DNA of 64,000 nt, taken from the NCBI GenBank assembly GCA_964613795.1, contig CAZTJR010000005.1, forward strand, positions 60,316 to 124,315. Reading direction: 5' to 3'. The notes beneath the pieces were generated by a model. That model saw only the letters and a list, made by a program, of their open reading frames with translations, searched no databases and was not told the origin of the DNA. A program made the translations under genes and the position numbers. The first letter of the stretch is position 1; each line of letters opens with the position of its first letter. Positions 34,700-42,894 of the stretch are shown in pieces. The stretch comes from Chromatocurvus sp964613795 (GTDB lineage: Bacteria; Pseudomonadota; Gammaproteobacteria; Pseudomonadales; Halieaceae).

Positions 34700-35494
34700 A
34701 TGCAGGGCTACAGGATCATGCAAGGCCAGATGCGACGAAAGCGCGCCACGACCGGTGCCGTACTCGCAACGCTTCTTACCCTCACCCTTAACGCGCCGAG
34801 GACAGCGCTGGCCGCAGACACCGCTAGCGAGCCGCTGCCGCCCGCAATATCGGTGGTCGGCGAGGGCAAGGTCACGGCACAGCCTGATCGCGCCGCACTG
34901 CAGCTGGGCATGCAGGTGCGTCATGAGGACCTCGTCCAGGCACGACAGGAGGTGACGCGACGCAGCGAGGCCATTCTGCAGCACCTCATATCCCTGGGCA
35001 TTGAGAAGCGACAGGTGAGTGCCACCGATATCAACACGCTGCCTGAGTATCGCTGGGACGAGCAGCGGAAAACCCAGGTACTGACAGGCTACAGCGTACA
35101 GCGCAGCATCGAGGTCGCGCTGATGGACCTCTCGCTGTTATCGACGGTAATCGAAGGCTCGGCAGATGCAGGCGCAAATCGGATCACCCCGCCACAGCTG
35201 TCGCACAGCAGGGAGGCCGAGCTGCGACGCGATGCGCTGCGGCTGGCGACCGAGGATGCGCGCGCCAACGCCAGCGCCATTGCAGAGGCACTGGGCGGTT
35301 CTCTGGGTGCGGTGCGTGACATCGGCACGACCGGCAGTCCACGACCCGTTCCGATGGCCAGGGACACGATGATGCGCGCCTCTGCCGAGAGCACCGGTGC
35401 CGACGCCACCTATATTGCCGGCGAGCAGACCTTCAAGGCCCGCGTCAGCGCCACCTTTGACCTCGCAACAACGGGCAGAGAAGACGGTGTTTGA
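34700..35494 (+). CDS. SIMPL (DUF541) periplasmic protein
   Basis: 264 residues: basic n-region, hydrophobic signal (ATTGAVLATLLTLTLNAP), then a SIMPL domain (about 45-255) beginning ISVVGEGKVTAQPDRAALQLGM and ending in FKARVSATFDL. SIMPL proteins (E. coli YggE-like) are secreted homo-oligomers linked to stress or signalling, with unknown activity. Several in-frame starts exist (34652, 34700, 34718, 34730); 34700 is chosen for the AAGGA ten bases upstream, but 34730 (MRRKR) would give the most standard signal peptide. The Prc gene follows after 73 bases. Confidence 0.88.
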   Translation: MQGYRIMQGQMRRKRATTGAVLATLLTLTLNAPRTALAADTASEPLPPAISVVGEGKVTAQPDRAALQLGMQVRHEDLVQARQEVTRRSEAILQHLISLGIEKRQVSATDINTLPEYRWDEQRKTQVLTGYSVQRSIEVALMDLSLLSTVIEGSADAGANRITPPQLSHSREAELRRDALRLATEDARANASAIAEALGGSLGAVRDIGTTGSPRPVPMARDTMMRASAESTGADATYIAGEQTFKARVSATFDLATTGREDGV

Positions 35495-35567
35495 CCGCTC
35501 TGCACAGGACGCTACACTTCAAGCTAAGCAAACTCCCCTTCTGGCAACCGGGTACCTGACATTGACA

Positions 35568-37685
35568 ATGCGACGCACGCTTACAGCACTGGCCTTCAAC
35601 TGCCTCCTCTGGCTCTCCGCAGCGACGGTTCAGGCAGTCACACAACTCGAGCCGTCCGAAGCGCAGGCAGATACCGCGCAGGAGTTGGTCGAGCAGCTTG
35701 AAAAGCGTCATTACGCCAAGTTGCACTACGATGAAAACCTTGCGACTGCGCACCTTGTGAACTACATCGACAGCCTCGACGGCGGCAAGATGTTTTTTAC
35801 CCAGGCAGATGTCGCGAAGTTCAGAGAATATGCCGCCAGTACGGAGAATGATTTTGCCAGTGGCCAGCTCGGTGTCGGCTTCATGATCTTCAATCGCTTT
35901 GCCGAGCGGCTGGAGACCCGCCTGACCGGCGTCGTAGAAAGCCTGCCCGAACGCTACGCAGCCATGGATTTTACGGTTGACGAGGATTTTGTCATCGATG
36001 GAGAGCAGCGCAGCTGGGCACTGGACAGCGACGAACTCGACGAACGCTGGCGCAAGCACCTGAAAAACCAGGCGCTGGGTCTGCGCCTGACGGACAAGGA
36101 CGAGGACGACATCGCCAGCGTATTGACCAAGCGTTATCAGCGGCAGCTCAAGCGAGTCGCTCAGTACAATGCCCAGGACGTATTTCAGGTATACGCCAAT
36201 GCACTGACGGAGCTCTACGATCCTCACACCAACTACCTGTCCCCGCGACGCTCCGAGAATTTCAATATCAACATGAGCCTGTCCCTTGAAGGGATTGGCG
36301 CCGTGCTGTCGACTGATGACGACTACACCAAGGTGGCGCGCATTGTGGCGGCCGGTCCGGCTGACAAGCAGGGCGATCTGAAGCCGTCGGACCGCATCGT
36401 GGCTGTTGGACAGGGAGAAGACGGGCCTATGGAAGACGTCATCGGCTGGCGTCTCGATGAGGTGGTCGAGCTGATTCGCGGACCGAAGGACAGCACAGTG
36501 CGACTCCGTGTAATGCCAGGTACGCCAGGTGCGGCAGCCGAGGAGCGCAAAACCATCAAGATTGTCCGCAACACCGTGAAGCTGGAGGAGCAGTCCGCGC
36601 AGAAGCGTGTACTGGAACTGCCAGCCGGTGGCGACACCATCAAGGTCGGCGTGATCGATATCCCGGCGTTCTACATTGATTTCGAGGCTATGCGTCGCGG
36701 CGACGACGATTACAAGAGTACAACGCGCGACGTCGGCAGGCTGCTTGAGGAGCTTCAGACAGAAGGGGTCGAGGGCGTGATCATCGACCTGCGTAATAAC
36801 GGTGGTGGCTCTCTGCAGGAAGCTAACGAGCTCACTGGCCTGTTCATCGAATATGGACCTACAGTACAGATACGACACTCGTCGCGGCGCGTCTGGCGCG
36901 ATGGCAAGCGACTTCGCAGCGCCTACTATGAAGGTCCCCTGGTGGTGATGATAAACCGGCTCAGCGCGTCTGCCTCGGAGATTTTCGCCGGTGCGATTCA
37001 GGACTACGAGCGCGGCATCATCGTGGGTGACCGATCCTTCGGCAAGGGCACGGTGCAGACAATGGTGCCTTTGCAGGAGGGGCAGCTCAAGGTTACCGAA
37101 AGCAAATTCTATCGCATTTCCGGCGACAGCACCCAGCACCGCGGCGTTGTACCTGACATCAACTTTCCCTCCATGTTCAATGCTGAGGAAATAGGCGAAA
37201 GTTCACTGGACCATGCACTTGCGTGGGATCAGATCAATCCCGTGAGACATCGCCGCTATGGCGATCTGGATGCGGTTATCCCGGAGCTCGCCGCCCTGTT
37301 CGACGAGCGCAAGAAAGACAATACCGAGTTGAATTATCTGGTAGAACAGGTATCGCTGGCGAATGACAACAGCGATATCGATAGTGTATCCCTGAACGAA
37401 ACGGTTCGGCGCGCCCGGCGTGAGGAGCGGATGACCGAAGCTCTGGCTATCGAGAACCGCCGACGCAGCGCACGAGGCGAAGAGCCCCTCGCATCACTCG
37501 ATGACGACGATGCAGGCGAGGAGGAAGATGACAGCGCTGACGGTATCGCAGCGACCGACGCCGAAGCGCAAGACGATGAGGACGAGGTAGACGACGTCCT
37601 GCTCACCGAAGCGGGTCAGATTCTTGTCGATACACTGCTGATGCGTGAACCGTCTTATGCGGTCAACGCAGAAAAGGAGGACTGA
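35568..37685 (+). CDS. prc: Prc/Tsp C-terminal processing protease
   Basis: 705 residues: signal peptide (about 1-23, ending TVQA), helical N-domain, PDZ domain (about 235-325) and S41 protease core with the Ser/Lys dyad at S468 (RLSASASEIFA) and K493 (SFGKGTVQT). The C-terminal Prc domain follows. E. coli Prc degrades SsrA-tagged and other periplasmic proteins from the C-terminus and trims PBP3 and MepS. A very acidic linker (about 646-685, DDDD, EEEDD, DDEDEVDD) near the end is unusual for the family. The ATG at 35568 starts the signal peptide. It converges on cysG with only three bases between stops. Confidence 0.93.
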   Translation: MRRTLTALAFNCLLWLSAATVQAVTQLEPSEAQADTAQELVEQLEKRHYAKLHYDENLATAHLVNYIDSLDGGKMFFTQADVAKFREYAASTENDFASGQLGVGFMIFNRFAERLETRLTGVVESLPERYAAMDFTVDEDFVIDGEQRSWALDSDELDERWRKHLKNQALGLRLTDKDEDDIASVLTKRYQRQLKRVAQYNAQDVFQVYANALTELYDPHTNYLSPRRSENFNINMSLSLEGIGAVLSTDDDYTKVARIVAAGPADKQGDLKPSDRIVAVGQGEDGPMEDVIGWRLDEVVELIRGPKDSTVRLRVMPGTPGAAAEERKTIKIVRNTVKLEEQSAQKRVLELPAGGDTIKVGVIDIPAFYIDFEAMRRGDDDYKSTTRDVGRLLEELQTEGVEGVIIDLRNNGGGSLQEANELTGLFIEYGPTVQIRHSSRRVWRDGKRLRSAYYEGPLVVMINRLSASASEIFAGAIQDYERGIIVGDRSFGKGTVQTMVPLQEGQLKVTESKFYRISGDSTQHRGVVPDINFPSMFNAEEIGESSLDHALAWDQINPVRHRRYGDLDAVIPELAALFDERKKDNTELNYLVEQVSLANDNSDIDSVSLNETVRRARREERMTEALAIENRRRSARGEEPLASLDDDDAGEEEDDSADGIAATDAEAQDDEDEVDDVLLTEAGQILVDTLLMREPSYAVNAEKED

Positions 37686-37688
37686 CGG

Positions 37689-39062
37689 TCAGTCGCACCA
37701 GGCAAGGTCTGTGGCAAGCCGCACCACGTCGCCAATAATGATGAGCGTCGGTGGCTGCGGCTGTTCACGCTCCACCACGGCATTCATGGTCGACAGGGTC
37801 CCCCTTATGACCCGTTGCTCGGCCGTGCTGGCCTTCTCCACCAGAGCAACAGGCGTGCCAGGATCGCGCCCATAGGCCTGTAGCTGGTCGCAGATAATGG
37901 GCAGTCCGACGAGCCCCATGTAGAACACCAGGGTTTCCTGGGGCGACTGGAACTCTTCCCAACGATGCGGCAACTTGCCGTCACGGGTATGCCCGGTGAG
38001 AAAGCGCACCGATTGTGCGTAATCGCGATGGGTCAGCGGGATGCCCGCATAACAGGCGGCGGCGTTGGCAGCGGTGATGCCCGGGACAATCTGGAAGGGG
38101 ATGCCGTGGCGTGCCAGCAGCGTCATTTCCTCGCCACCGCGGCCAAATATAAAGGGATCCCCACCTTTCAGACGTACCACGCATTTCCCCTCTAGCGCAT
38201 AGTCCACCAGGGCCTGGTTGATCGCCTCCTGCGGCAGAGCATGCTCGGCACGCCGCTTGCCGACATAGATACGCTGCGCGTCACGGCGACCGAGATCAAT
38301 AATGGCCTGTGGTACCAGCCGGTCGTGCAGAATGACATCCCCCCGCTGCAGAAGACGCAGCGCCTTAAAGGTCATCAGGTCGGGATCACCGGGGCCCGCG
38401 CCGATAAGAAACACCTCGCCAACAGGGGTCGGGGCTTTCGCCAGCAATGCATCCACCGCAGCGTCGGCCTGATCGGTGCGCCCGGCCAATACCATCTCTG
38501 CCACCGGCCCCTCCACCAGGTCTTCCCAGAAGCGCCGCCTTGTCGACTCATCCGGGATGGCGGCTTTTACCCGGACACGCAATCTACCGGCAAAACGCGC
38601 CACATCACCGATCCGGGCCGGCAGCATTGCCTCGAGCTGCCGACGCACCGCGCGACCGAGCACGGGACTCGCGCCGTTGGTGCCGATAGCAACCAACAAC
38701 GGGTTGCGATCGACAATTGAGGGAAAGGTGAACGTGCAAAGTTCAGGCGTATCCACCACGTTGACCGGGATATTGCGCTCACGCGCCTCTGCGTGCACCC
38801 GTCGGTTCACAACGTTGTCCGGCGTTGCCGCAATCACCAGTATCTGTCTGTCCAGATCGCCCGGCGCATATGCCCGAGGCTCCCAGCGTCCCTCGTGATC
38901 ATCAAGTAACGCCTGCAGGCCCCTGTCTATCTCAGGTGCAATCACCGTAAGATTTGCCCCGGCGCGGCACAGAAACAGGGCTTTGCGCGACGCCACCGTG
39001 CCGCCGCCGATCAGGGTAACCGGCTCACCGCGCAGCTTGAGAAATACCGGCAGAGCCTCCAC
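37689..39062 (-). CDS. cysG: Siroheme synthase CysG, trifunctional
   Basis: 457 residues, the full fused length. The N-terminal half (about 1-210) is the NAD-dependent precorrin-2 dehydrogenase/ferrochelatase, with IGGGTVASRKA (about 18-28) and GTNGASPVLGR (conserved Ser). The C-terminal half (about 215-457) is the SAM uroporphyrinogen-III methyltransferase, with LIGAGPGDPDLMTFKA, LVPQAIIDL, VVRLKGGDPFIFGRGGEE and PGITAANAAACYAGIPLTHR. It makes siroheme for sulfite and nitrite reductases. It is the last gene of the crcB-serS-cysG series; its start is 9 bases after the serS stop. Confidence 0.96.
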   Translation of the reverse strand: MEALPVFLKLRGEPVTLIGGGTVASRKALFLCRAGANLTVIAPEIDRGLQALLDDHEGRWEPRAYAPGDLDRQILVIAATPDNVVNRRVHAEARERNIPVNVVDTPELCTFTFPSIVDRNPLLVAIGTNGASPVLGRAVRRQLEAMLPARIGDVARFAGRLRVRVKAAIPDESTRRRFWEDLVEGPVAEMVLAGRTDQADAAVDALLAKAPTPVGEVFLIGAGPGDPDLMTFKALRLLQRGDVILHDRLVPQAIIDLGRRDAQRIYVGKRRAEHALPQEAINQALVDYALEGKCVVRLKGGDPFIFGRGGEEMTLLARHGIPFQIVPGITAANAAACYAGIPLTHRDYAQSVRFLTGHTRDGKLPHRWEEFQSPQETLVFYMGLVGLPIICDQLQAYGRDPGTPVALVEKASTAEQRVIRGTLSTMNAVVEREQPQPPTLIIIGDVVRLATDLAWCD

Positions 39063-39071
39063 GGTGCTGCC

Positions 39072-40373
39072 TCAGCCGGCGTCGAGCTGGGTCAGGCCGC
39101 CGGCGTAAGGCTGCAGCGCCTCGGGAACCGCTACCGATCCATCGGCCCGCTGGTAGTTTTCCAGAATGGCGACAAGCGTCCGCCCCACAGCGAGACCGGA
39201 ACCGTTCAACGTATGCAGCAGCTCTGGCTTGCCGGTCGAGGGATTGCGCCAGCGTGCCTGCAGCCGCCGCGCCTGGAAGGTGCCGAAGTGACTGCAGGAA
39301 GAGATTTCCCGATAGGCATTCTGTCCCGGTAGCCACACTTCCAGGTCATAGGTCTTGCAGGCCGAGAAACCGAGATCCCCGGTACACAGAATAACCTTGC
39401 GGTAAGGCAGCCCCAGGCGCTGCAGGACCGCCTCCGCATGCCCTGTGAGCGCTTCCAGGGTCCGCTCGCCGGCCTCTGGTCGCACGAGGCTGACCAGCTC
39501 GACCTTCTCGAACTGGTGTTGACGGATCATGCCTCGGGTATCGCGCCCATAGCTGCCCGCCTCACTGCGAAAGCATGGGGTATGACAGGTCATTCGCAAT
39601 CCGAATTCGCCCAGTTCGCTGTCCTCGAAGATGCGTCCCCGGGCGATATTGGTCATCGGCACCTCGGCTGTGGGAATCAGGTAGTACTCCTGGTCGCCTT
39701 CCAGCCTGAACAGGTCCTCGGCGAATTTCGGCAGCTGCCCGGTGCCATACAGGGATTCGGCGTTGACGATATAGGGAACGTAGACTTCCCGATAACCATG
39801 CTCCGTGGTGTGCAGGTCGAGCATGAACTGGATCAGCGCCCGGTGCAGCCGCGCCAGGCCTCCATGCATCACACTAAAGCGCGAGCCGGTAATCTTCCCC
39901 GCCAGCTCGCTGTCAAGCAGGCCCAGCCGCTCGCCGATATCCACATGATCCAGTGCAGTGAAATCGAACGCCGGCGGTGTGCCCCAGCGCAGCACCTCCA
40001 CGTTGTCCAACTCTGTATCGCCGGTAGGAACGTCCGGGTGTGGCAGGTTGGGCAGACCTCCGAGCAACGCGTCCATCTCACCCTGAACTACGCGCGCCTC
40101 TTCCGTAGCGCTATCGAGCCGCGCGGCGATGGCATCGAGCGTGGCATTCACCTCAGCCTTGGCGGCATCGACACTCATGCCCTGCCCCACCAGCTGGCCA
40201 ATTTTCCGGCTCGCCGCCTTGCGTTCGGCGAGCAGGTTCTGACTGGCGACATCTGCCGCCTTGCGCCGCGCATCCAGCGCCTCGAATGCCGCGATGTCGA
40301 AAGTCACCCCGCGTGCCGCCAGCGCCTCGGCGACCGCTGCGGGATCGCGCCTCACTTCCCTGATATCCAGCAT
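39072..40373 (-). CDS. serS: Seryl-tRNA synthetase
   Basis: 433 residues. An N-terminal coiled-coil tRNA-binding arm (about 30-100) precedes the class II core, with motif 2 FRSEAGSYGRDTRG (about 269-282) and motif 3 NGSGLAVGRTLVAILEN (about 380-396). It charges tRNA-Ser and tRNA-Sec. The ATG at 40373 is preceded by AAGGAAA and matches the universal MLDIREVRRDP start. It stands between crcB and cysG in a run with short gaps. Confidence 0.98.
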   Translation of the reverse strand: MLDIREVRRDPAAVAEALAARGVTFDIAAFEALDARRKAADVASQNLLAERKAASRKIGQLVGQGMSVDAAKAEVNATLDAIAARLDSATEEARVVQGEMDALLGGLPNLPHPDVPTGDTELDNVEVLRWGTPPAFDFTALDHVDIGERLGLLDSELAGKITGSRFSVMHGGLARLHRALIQFMLDLHTTEHGYREVYVPYIVNAESLYGTGQLPKFAEDLFRLEGDQEYYLIPTAEVPMTNIARGRIFEDSELGEFGLRMTCHTPCFRSEAGSYGRDTRGMIRQHQFEKVELVSLVRPEAGERTLEALTGHAEAVLQRLGLPYRKVILCTGDLGFSACKTYDLEVWLPGQNAYREISSCSHFGTFQARRLQARWRNPSTGKPELLHTLNGSGLAVGRTLVAILENYQRADGSVAVPEALQPYAGGLTQLDAG

Positions 40374-40422
40374 GTTCCGTTTCCTTTCCCTAACCCAATA
40401 GTCTGCGCGATGGCTGCTGGGA

Positions 40423-40797
40423 TCAGCCAAGCGCGCGGGTAATGTAGATTCCCGTCGCCGCCGCCAGCACGCACCCTAAGGTGGTCACCACCATGTAGCC
40501 GATGGCCAGGCCGCCCTCTCCGGCCTGCCACAGCTCGACAGTCTCGAGTGAGAACGTTGAATAGGTGGTGAACGCCCCCAGAAAACCCACCATCAGCACA
40601 TTGCGCCAATCGGGATGCAGGGCAGAGCGTTCAACAAGGACGAAGACGACACCCATCAGAACGCAACCACTCAGATTGACCAGCAAAGTGCCCAGTGGCC
40701 AGCTTCCCTGCCACAGGCTATGCACCCAGCGTGAGAGACTGTAGCGTCCAACGGCACCGGCGGCACCACCCACGGCAACAAAAACGAGGTATTTCAT
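40423..40797 (-). CDS. crcB: CrcB/FluC fluoride channel subunit
   Basis: 124 residues with four membrane helices. The GRYSLSRWVHS segment, the NLSGCVLMG helix (polar-track Asn) and GFLGAFTTYSTFSLE (central Na+ site and phenylalanine box) are hallmarks of the dual-topology fluoride channel. Fluoride export protects the cytoplasm; only one copy is seen, so a homodimer is expected. The ATG at 40797 follows AAGG. I see no fluoride riboswitch in the 90 bases to rarA; in E. coli-like order crcB is not usually in this series. Confidence 0.93.
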   Translation of the reverse strand: MKYLVFVAVGGAAGAVGRYSLSRWVHSLWQGSWPLGTLLVNLSGCVLMGVVFVLVERSALHPDWRNVLMVGFLGAFTTYSTFSLETVELWQAGEGGLAIGYMVVTTLGCVLAAATGIYITRALG

Positions 40798-40887
40798 GTA
40801 TCTGCCTTCTCTTTGCCCACGCCACCTGGGCCCGCCCGCCGGCGGGGCATTGTACGCGCTTTGCATGCGGCCGGACAGGCAGCGAGG

Positions 40888-42231
40888 TCAGTCCGCGTCG
40901 CGCTTCACCGCACTGCGCGCATCCCGCTCACGCAGCGCGGCGAGTTTCTCCCGAATGCGCTGCTCCAGCCCGCGGGGCACCGGCTGGTAGTAACCGGGCT
41001 CGCCGAGTTCAGACGGCAGGTAGCGCTCTCCCGCGGCATAGGCGTCCTCCTCGTCGTGGGCGTAGCGATAGCCGGCCCCGTGGTCCATCTGCTTTGCCAG
41101 GGCAGTCGGGGCATTGCGCAGGTGCAGCGGTACCTCGGCTGTCCCTGCTGCAGCCACGTCCGCCGACGCCGCCTTGAACGCCCGGTAAACGGCATTGCTC
41201 TTTGGCGCGCAGGCCAGATAAAGCACGGCCTGCGCGAGCGCCAGCTCCCCCTCCGGACTGCCCAGCCGCTCCACCACCTGCCAGGCATCAAGACACAGAG
41301 TCAGAGCGCGAGGATCGGCGTTACCGATATCTTCACTGGCAATGCGCACAATGCGCCGCGCCAGGTAAAGGGGATCACAGCCGCCATCCAGCATACGACA
41401 CAGCCAGTACAGCGAAGCGTCCGGCGCACTACCCCGAACCGATTTGTGCAGCGCACTGATGAGGTCGTAGAACTGGTCACCCCCCTTGTCGAAACGGCGC
41501 AGGGATTGCTGGCTGACCTCCTCCACCGCGGCACGTCCCAACTCGCGGACACCCTGACTATCCGCTTCGACCAGATCAGAGGCCAGTTCCAGCAGGTTAA
41601 GGGCGCGCCTGGCGTCGCCATCTGCCAGTTCGGCAATCATGGACAACACGGCAGGCCCGGCGCGAAGACCGTTACCGAGATGATCGACCGCATGCGACAG
41701 CAGCGCGATCATCTCGTCCACCTGCAGCGCCCGCAGCTTGTACACGCGGGCGCGGGAAAGCAGCGCACTGTTGACCTCGAACGCCGGATTCTCCGTGGTG
41801 GCACCGATAAAAATAAGCGTTCCATCCTCAACGTAGGGCAGAAACGCATCCTGCTGGGCCTTGTTGAAGCGGTGGACCTCGTCCACAAACAGGACCGTAT
41901 TGCATCCCCGGTGACGGTTTTGCTGCGCTGTCTCGACCGCCGCTCGAATGTCACGTACGCCGGCAAGCACCGCCGACAGCTGCAGGAATACGGCATCCGC
42001 CGCGTCGGCGGCAATCCGCGCGAGGGTGGTTTTACCGACCCCCGGGGGCCCCCAGAGCAGCATGGAGTGAAGCTGTCCACGCGCAATGGCCTGCGCCAGT
42101 GGCTTGCCCGGCGCGAGCAGGTGCGCCTGACCGAAAAAGGCATCGAGGCTGGCAGGTCTCAGCAGGGCTGCCAGAGGCTGGTAGACATTGCCTGCCGCTT
42201 CATTGTGAAACAGATCGCCGGCCTCAGGCAT
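40888..42231 (-). CDS. rarA: RarA/MgsA recombination factor ATPase
   Basis: 447 residues of the clamp-loader AAA+ family. Walker A GPPGVGKTT (about 58-66), Walker B VLFVDEVHRFNKAQQDAFLP and a C-terminal MgsA tetramerisation domain with GSAPDASLYWLCRMLDGGCDPLYLARRI are clear. It acts at stalled replication forks with SSB. The ATG at 42231 lies inside the end of lolA (8-base overlap), so translation is coupled. Confidence 0.96.
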   Translation of the reverse strand: MPEAGDLFHNEAAGNVYQPLAALLRPASLDAFFGQAHLLAPGKPLAQAIARGQLHSMLLWGPPGVGKTTLARIAADAADAVFLQLSAVLAGVRDIRAAVETAQQNRHRGCNTVLFVDEVHRFNKAQQDAFLPYVEDGTLIFIGATTENPAFEVNSALLSRARVYKLRALQVDEMIALLSHAVDHLGNGLRAGPAVLSMIAELADGDARRALNLLELASDLVEADSQGVRELGRAAVEEVSQQSLRRFDKGGDQFYDLISALHKSVRGSAPDASLYWLCRMLDGGCDPLYLARRIVRIASEDIGNADPRALTLCLDAWQVVERLGSPEGELALAQAVLYLACAPKSNAVYRAFKAASADVAAAGTAEVPLHLRNAPTALAKQMDHGAGYRYAHDEEDAYAAGERYLPSELGEPGYYQPVPRGLEQRIREKLAALRERDARSAVKRDAD

Positions 42232-42892
42232 CGTGGATAAAAACGTCGACGCCGTCCGGTGGAGAAAAGTTGAAGATGTCGCTGTCAAATGCCTCCGTGG
42301 ACAAGGCTTCAAGACGGATCTCGATGCGCTGCGACAGATTGTCAACGATGGCCAGCGTTACAGGGAGTCCCTCTTCAAAGTCCAGCTCGAGCGACTGAAA
42401 ACCGGCATCAGGTGCCGTGGGCAAGAGCGTATATGAATGGTCGCCACGACGGGAAACGGTGAAGTCACGCGCCAGGCTATCCTGGTCACCCGCCAGCACC
42501 TGCAGTGGCGCACTGGCTGTCGCGCTCACCGGCCGACGGGTCACGGTTTCCAGATCCTCATCGTAATGCCACAGGTAGGTGCCCTCGGTGACCACAAGCT
42601 GATTGTCGGGCGCCTCGATGCGCCACAGAAAGCGACCGGGGGCCTGCAGCCGGAAGTCGCCGGAGGCGGTGGTCGCACGGCCGCCTTCCTGCGGGTATGT
42701 GGTCTGGCGAAACCGGCCCGACAGGTAATCGATTGTTGCCAGCGTATCACCGAGGGACTGCACGGCACTCGCCTGTTGAGGCAAGTCCCCCGATGCTGAG
42801 GCCATGGGCGATACCAGAGGCAGCCCAATGACCAGAAGCAACAGGCACAGCCAGTGCCAGCCCATTCGCTCAGCCGTATTGGTTATATCCAC
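42224..42892 (-). CDS. lolA: LolA periplasmic lipoprotein carrier
   Basis: 222 residues with a signal peptide (about 10-34, ending MASA) and the LolA half-barrel: YLSGRFRQTTYPQEGG (conserved phenylalanine/arginine), GRFLWRIEAPDNQLVVTEGTYLWHYDEDLETVTRR and a C-terminal IFNFSPPDGVDVF. It carries outer-membrane lipoproteins from LolCDE to LolB. A GTG at 42892 with GGGAG seven bases upstream is used; the ATG at 42865 is an alternative. Two bases separate it from the ftsK stop. Confidence 0.95.
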   Translation of the reverse strand: MDITNTAERMGWHWLCLLLLVIGLPLVSPMASASGDLPQQASAVQSLGDTLATIDYLSGRFRQTTYPQEGGRATTASGDFRLQAPGRFLWRIEAPDNQLVVTEGTYLWHYDEDLETVTRRPVSATASAPLQVLAGDQDSLARDFTVSRRGDHSYTLLPTAPDAGFQSLELDFEEGLPVTLAIVDNLSQRIEIRLEALSTEAFDSDIFNFSPPDGVDVFIHDA

Positions 42893-42894
42893 AT

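Noticed and set aside
35445..37139. Long open frame (564 codons) antisense to prc
   Set aside because: It mirrors the codon pattern of prc, has no domain I recognise and no ribosome site; the plus-strand frame carries the complete Prc motifs.
40798..40887. Fluoride riboswitch before crcB
   Set aside because: The gap is GC-rich, and I do not see the conserved fluoride aptamer core.
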